Source: Syntrophomonadaceae bacterium
Lineage (GTDB): Bacteria; Bacillota_D; Dethiobacteria; DTU022; PWGO01
Length of the DNA: 6,439 nucleotides
NCBI GenBank assembly: GCA_003554535.1
Contig: PWGT01000001.1
Span: forward strand, 1 to 6,439
Direction of reading: 5' to 3'
Position 1 is the first letter of the stretch, and the number at the start of each line of letters is the position of its first letter. The notes under the pieces are model-generated. The model did no database searches, was not told where the DNA came from, and worked only from the letters and a program-made list of their open reading frames with translations. Positions 6,063-6,439 of this stretch are shown in pieces. Made by a program: the position numbers and the translations under genes.

Positions 6063-6302
6063 CAGCCGTACTGTCTTTGGACCGGTGTCGGCTCATCGCG
6101 TGTAATGGCAACGACTCAAGCTCGAGGCTTTCGATTAGGTCTCCCTCGGCATTTGCGCTGTTTACCCGTTGGCATTTGCCCCTCCTTTGCTTAGGCTTCA
6201 GTTAGCTTGCATTCATGTAGCCAGGCCAGCTACAACCTTTGCTTCGTCGGCCATTGCAACCGCTTTACCTGCAATGTCTTCAGTCCAAAGGCGGCACGGC
6301 TG
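6063..6302 (-). ncRNA. Candidate large structured RNA closed by a 22-bp stem
   Basis: The ends 6063-6084 and 6281-6302 form an imperfect inverted repeat: 18 of 22 positions match and all four differences are transitions. Read as minus-strand RNA, two of these become G-U pairs, leaving two C-A mismatches. Inside, CATTGCA (6252-6258) pairs with TGCAATG (6270-6276). A broken helix joins 6241-6252 to 6107-6121 (blocks of 4, 4 and 3 bp). GTAGC/GCTAC pairs at 6217-6233, and CGAGG/CCTCG at 6123-6127 with 6144-6148. GGCATTTGC is repeated at 6148 and 6171. On the minus strand the loops are A-rich (GGUAAAGCGG, GGGUAAACAGCG, AUCGAAAG), as in folded RNAs, hence the strand call. The segment is much richer in GC than its flanks. 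It is not recognisably tRNA, rRNA, tmRNA, RNase P RNA, SRP RNA or 6S RNA. HEARO/omega-type RNA or a group II intron piece are possible but unproven. Confidence 0.6.
6116..6175 (-). CDS. 19-codon basic mini-ORF inside the structured RNA
   Basis: On the minus strand AAAGGAGG (complement of 6181-6188) lies 5 nt before an ATG at 6175. The frame reads MPTGKQRKCRGRPNRKPRA and stops at TGA (6116-6118). The peptide is mostly Arg, Lys, Pro and Gly, with one Cys. The Shine-Dalgarno is as good as those of the large genes, but the start codon sits in a possible GGCA-AA-UGCC hairpin and the whole frame lies within the folded RNA. The purine-rich run may be there for RNA structure instead, so translation is uncertain. 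Confidence 0.2.
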   Translation of the reverse strand: MPTGKQRKCRGRPNRKPRA

Positions 6303-6374
6303 TACAGAAAAAATTTTTTATTTTAGCAGGAATTTATGATTCGGTGTCGTATTTTCTTTTATAAAGGCGGTCAG

Positions 6375-6400
6375 ACCATCAGTCCGCATACCATCAGACC
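6375..6400. repeat. Two 11-bp direct repeats, 15-bp period
   Basis: ACCATCAGTCC (6375-6385) and ACCATCAGACC (6390-6400) match at 10 of 11 positions. CAGACCAT also occurs twice (6372-6379 and 6396-6403). The pair lies about 70 bp outside the structured RNA, on its 5' side if the RNA is minus-strand. Paired direct repeats at this spacing can be regulator sites or remnants of mobile-element ends; nothing here decides between them. Confidence 0.35.
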
Positions 6401-6439
6401 ATAAGCTCGAAACGTGGCAATAAAAATTAAGTGCACAAA

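Noticed and set aside
6063..6302. Inverted-repeat ends read as terminal repeats of a small non-autonomous transposon (MITE)
   Set aside because: No target-site duplication is visible beside the arms, and the interior has several nested helices, which fits a folded RNA better. It is not fully excluded.
6063..6302. Group II intron domain V within the arm at 6063-6096
   Set aside because: Read on the minus strand it begins GAGCCG and is about the right length, but the hairpin lacks the expected bulge and closing GGUUC-type pairing, and no reverse transcriptase is nearby.
1..6439. CRISPR array, tRNA or rRNA genes
   Set aside because: No regularly spaced repeats with unique spacers, no tRNA cloverleaf and no rRNA signature sequence were seen on either strand.

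Overview
The window looks like an accessory, partly decayed stretch of a low-to-moderate GC Firmicutes (Clostridia-type) chromosome. The reasons are strong GGAGG-type ribosome binding sites, one TTG start, a Gram-positive-style lipoprotein, and a transposase relic of a type I associate with Clostridia. The taxon is an inference; there is no marker gene.

Layout. Positions 1-600 carry a minus-strand relic of an IS1634-type (IS4-superfamily) transposase that has lost its catalytic middle. Positions 586-1147 are a long AT-rich gap without a credible gene; it holds a good promoter with an inverted repeat around its -10 box, a separate perfect palindrome, and a second weaker promoter. Two AT-rich plus-strand genes follow, 50 nt apart and probably co-transcribed: an M20-family amidohydrolase/peptidase of the AbgB/PM20D2 type (1148-2311) and a YtcJ/NfdA-like metal-dependent amidohydrolase (2362-3930). 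A 313-nt gap holds a short membrane-peptide relic, a promoter with a palindrome, a 12-codon mini-ORF and a hairpin. Next is a family-5 (peptide/nickel type) ABC-transporter substrate-binding lipoprotein (4244-5845), visibly richer in GC than the two enzymes. No permease or ATPase gene lies in the window, so it is an orphan binding protein here. A long-loop hairpin terminator may follow at 5912-5961.

The last 600 bases have no protein gene of normal size. The segment 6063-6302 is GC-rich within AT-rich flanks. It is closed by a 22-bp imperfect inverted repeat and contains nested hairpins and a broken long-range helix, the architecture of a large structured non-coding RNA (about 240 nt). Its A-rich loops favour the minus strand. 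A 19-codon, arginine/lysine-rich mini-ORF with a good Shine-Dalgarno lies inside it on that strand. I cannot name the RNA family with confidence.

Working together: the binding protein could capture peptides or similar amide solutes and the two hydrolases could cleave amide bonds of imported compounds, a plausible scavenging theme. The base-composition break and the separate promoters suggest that the enzyme pair and the binding protein have different histories.
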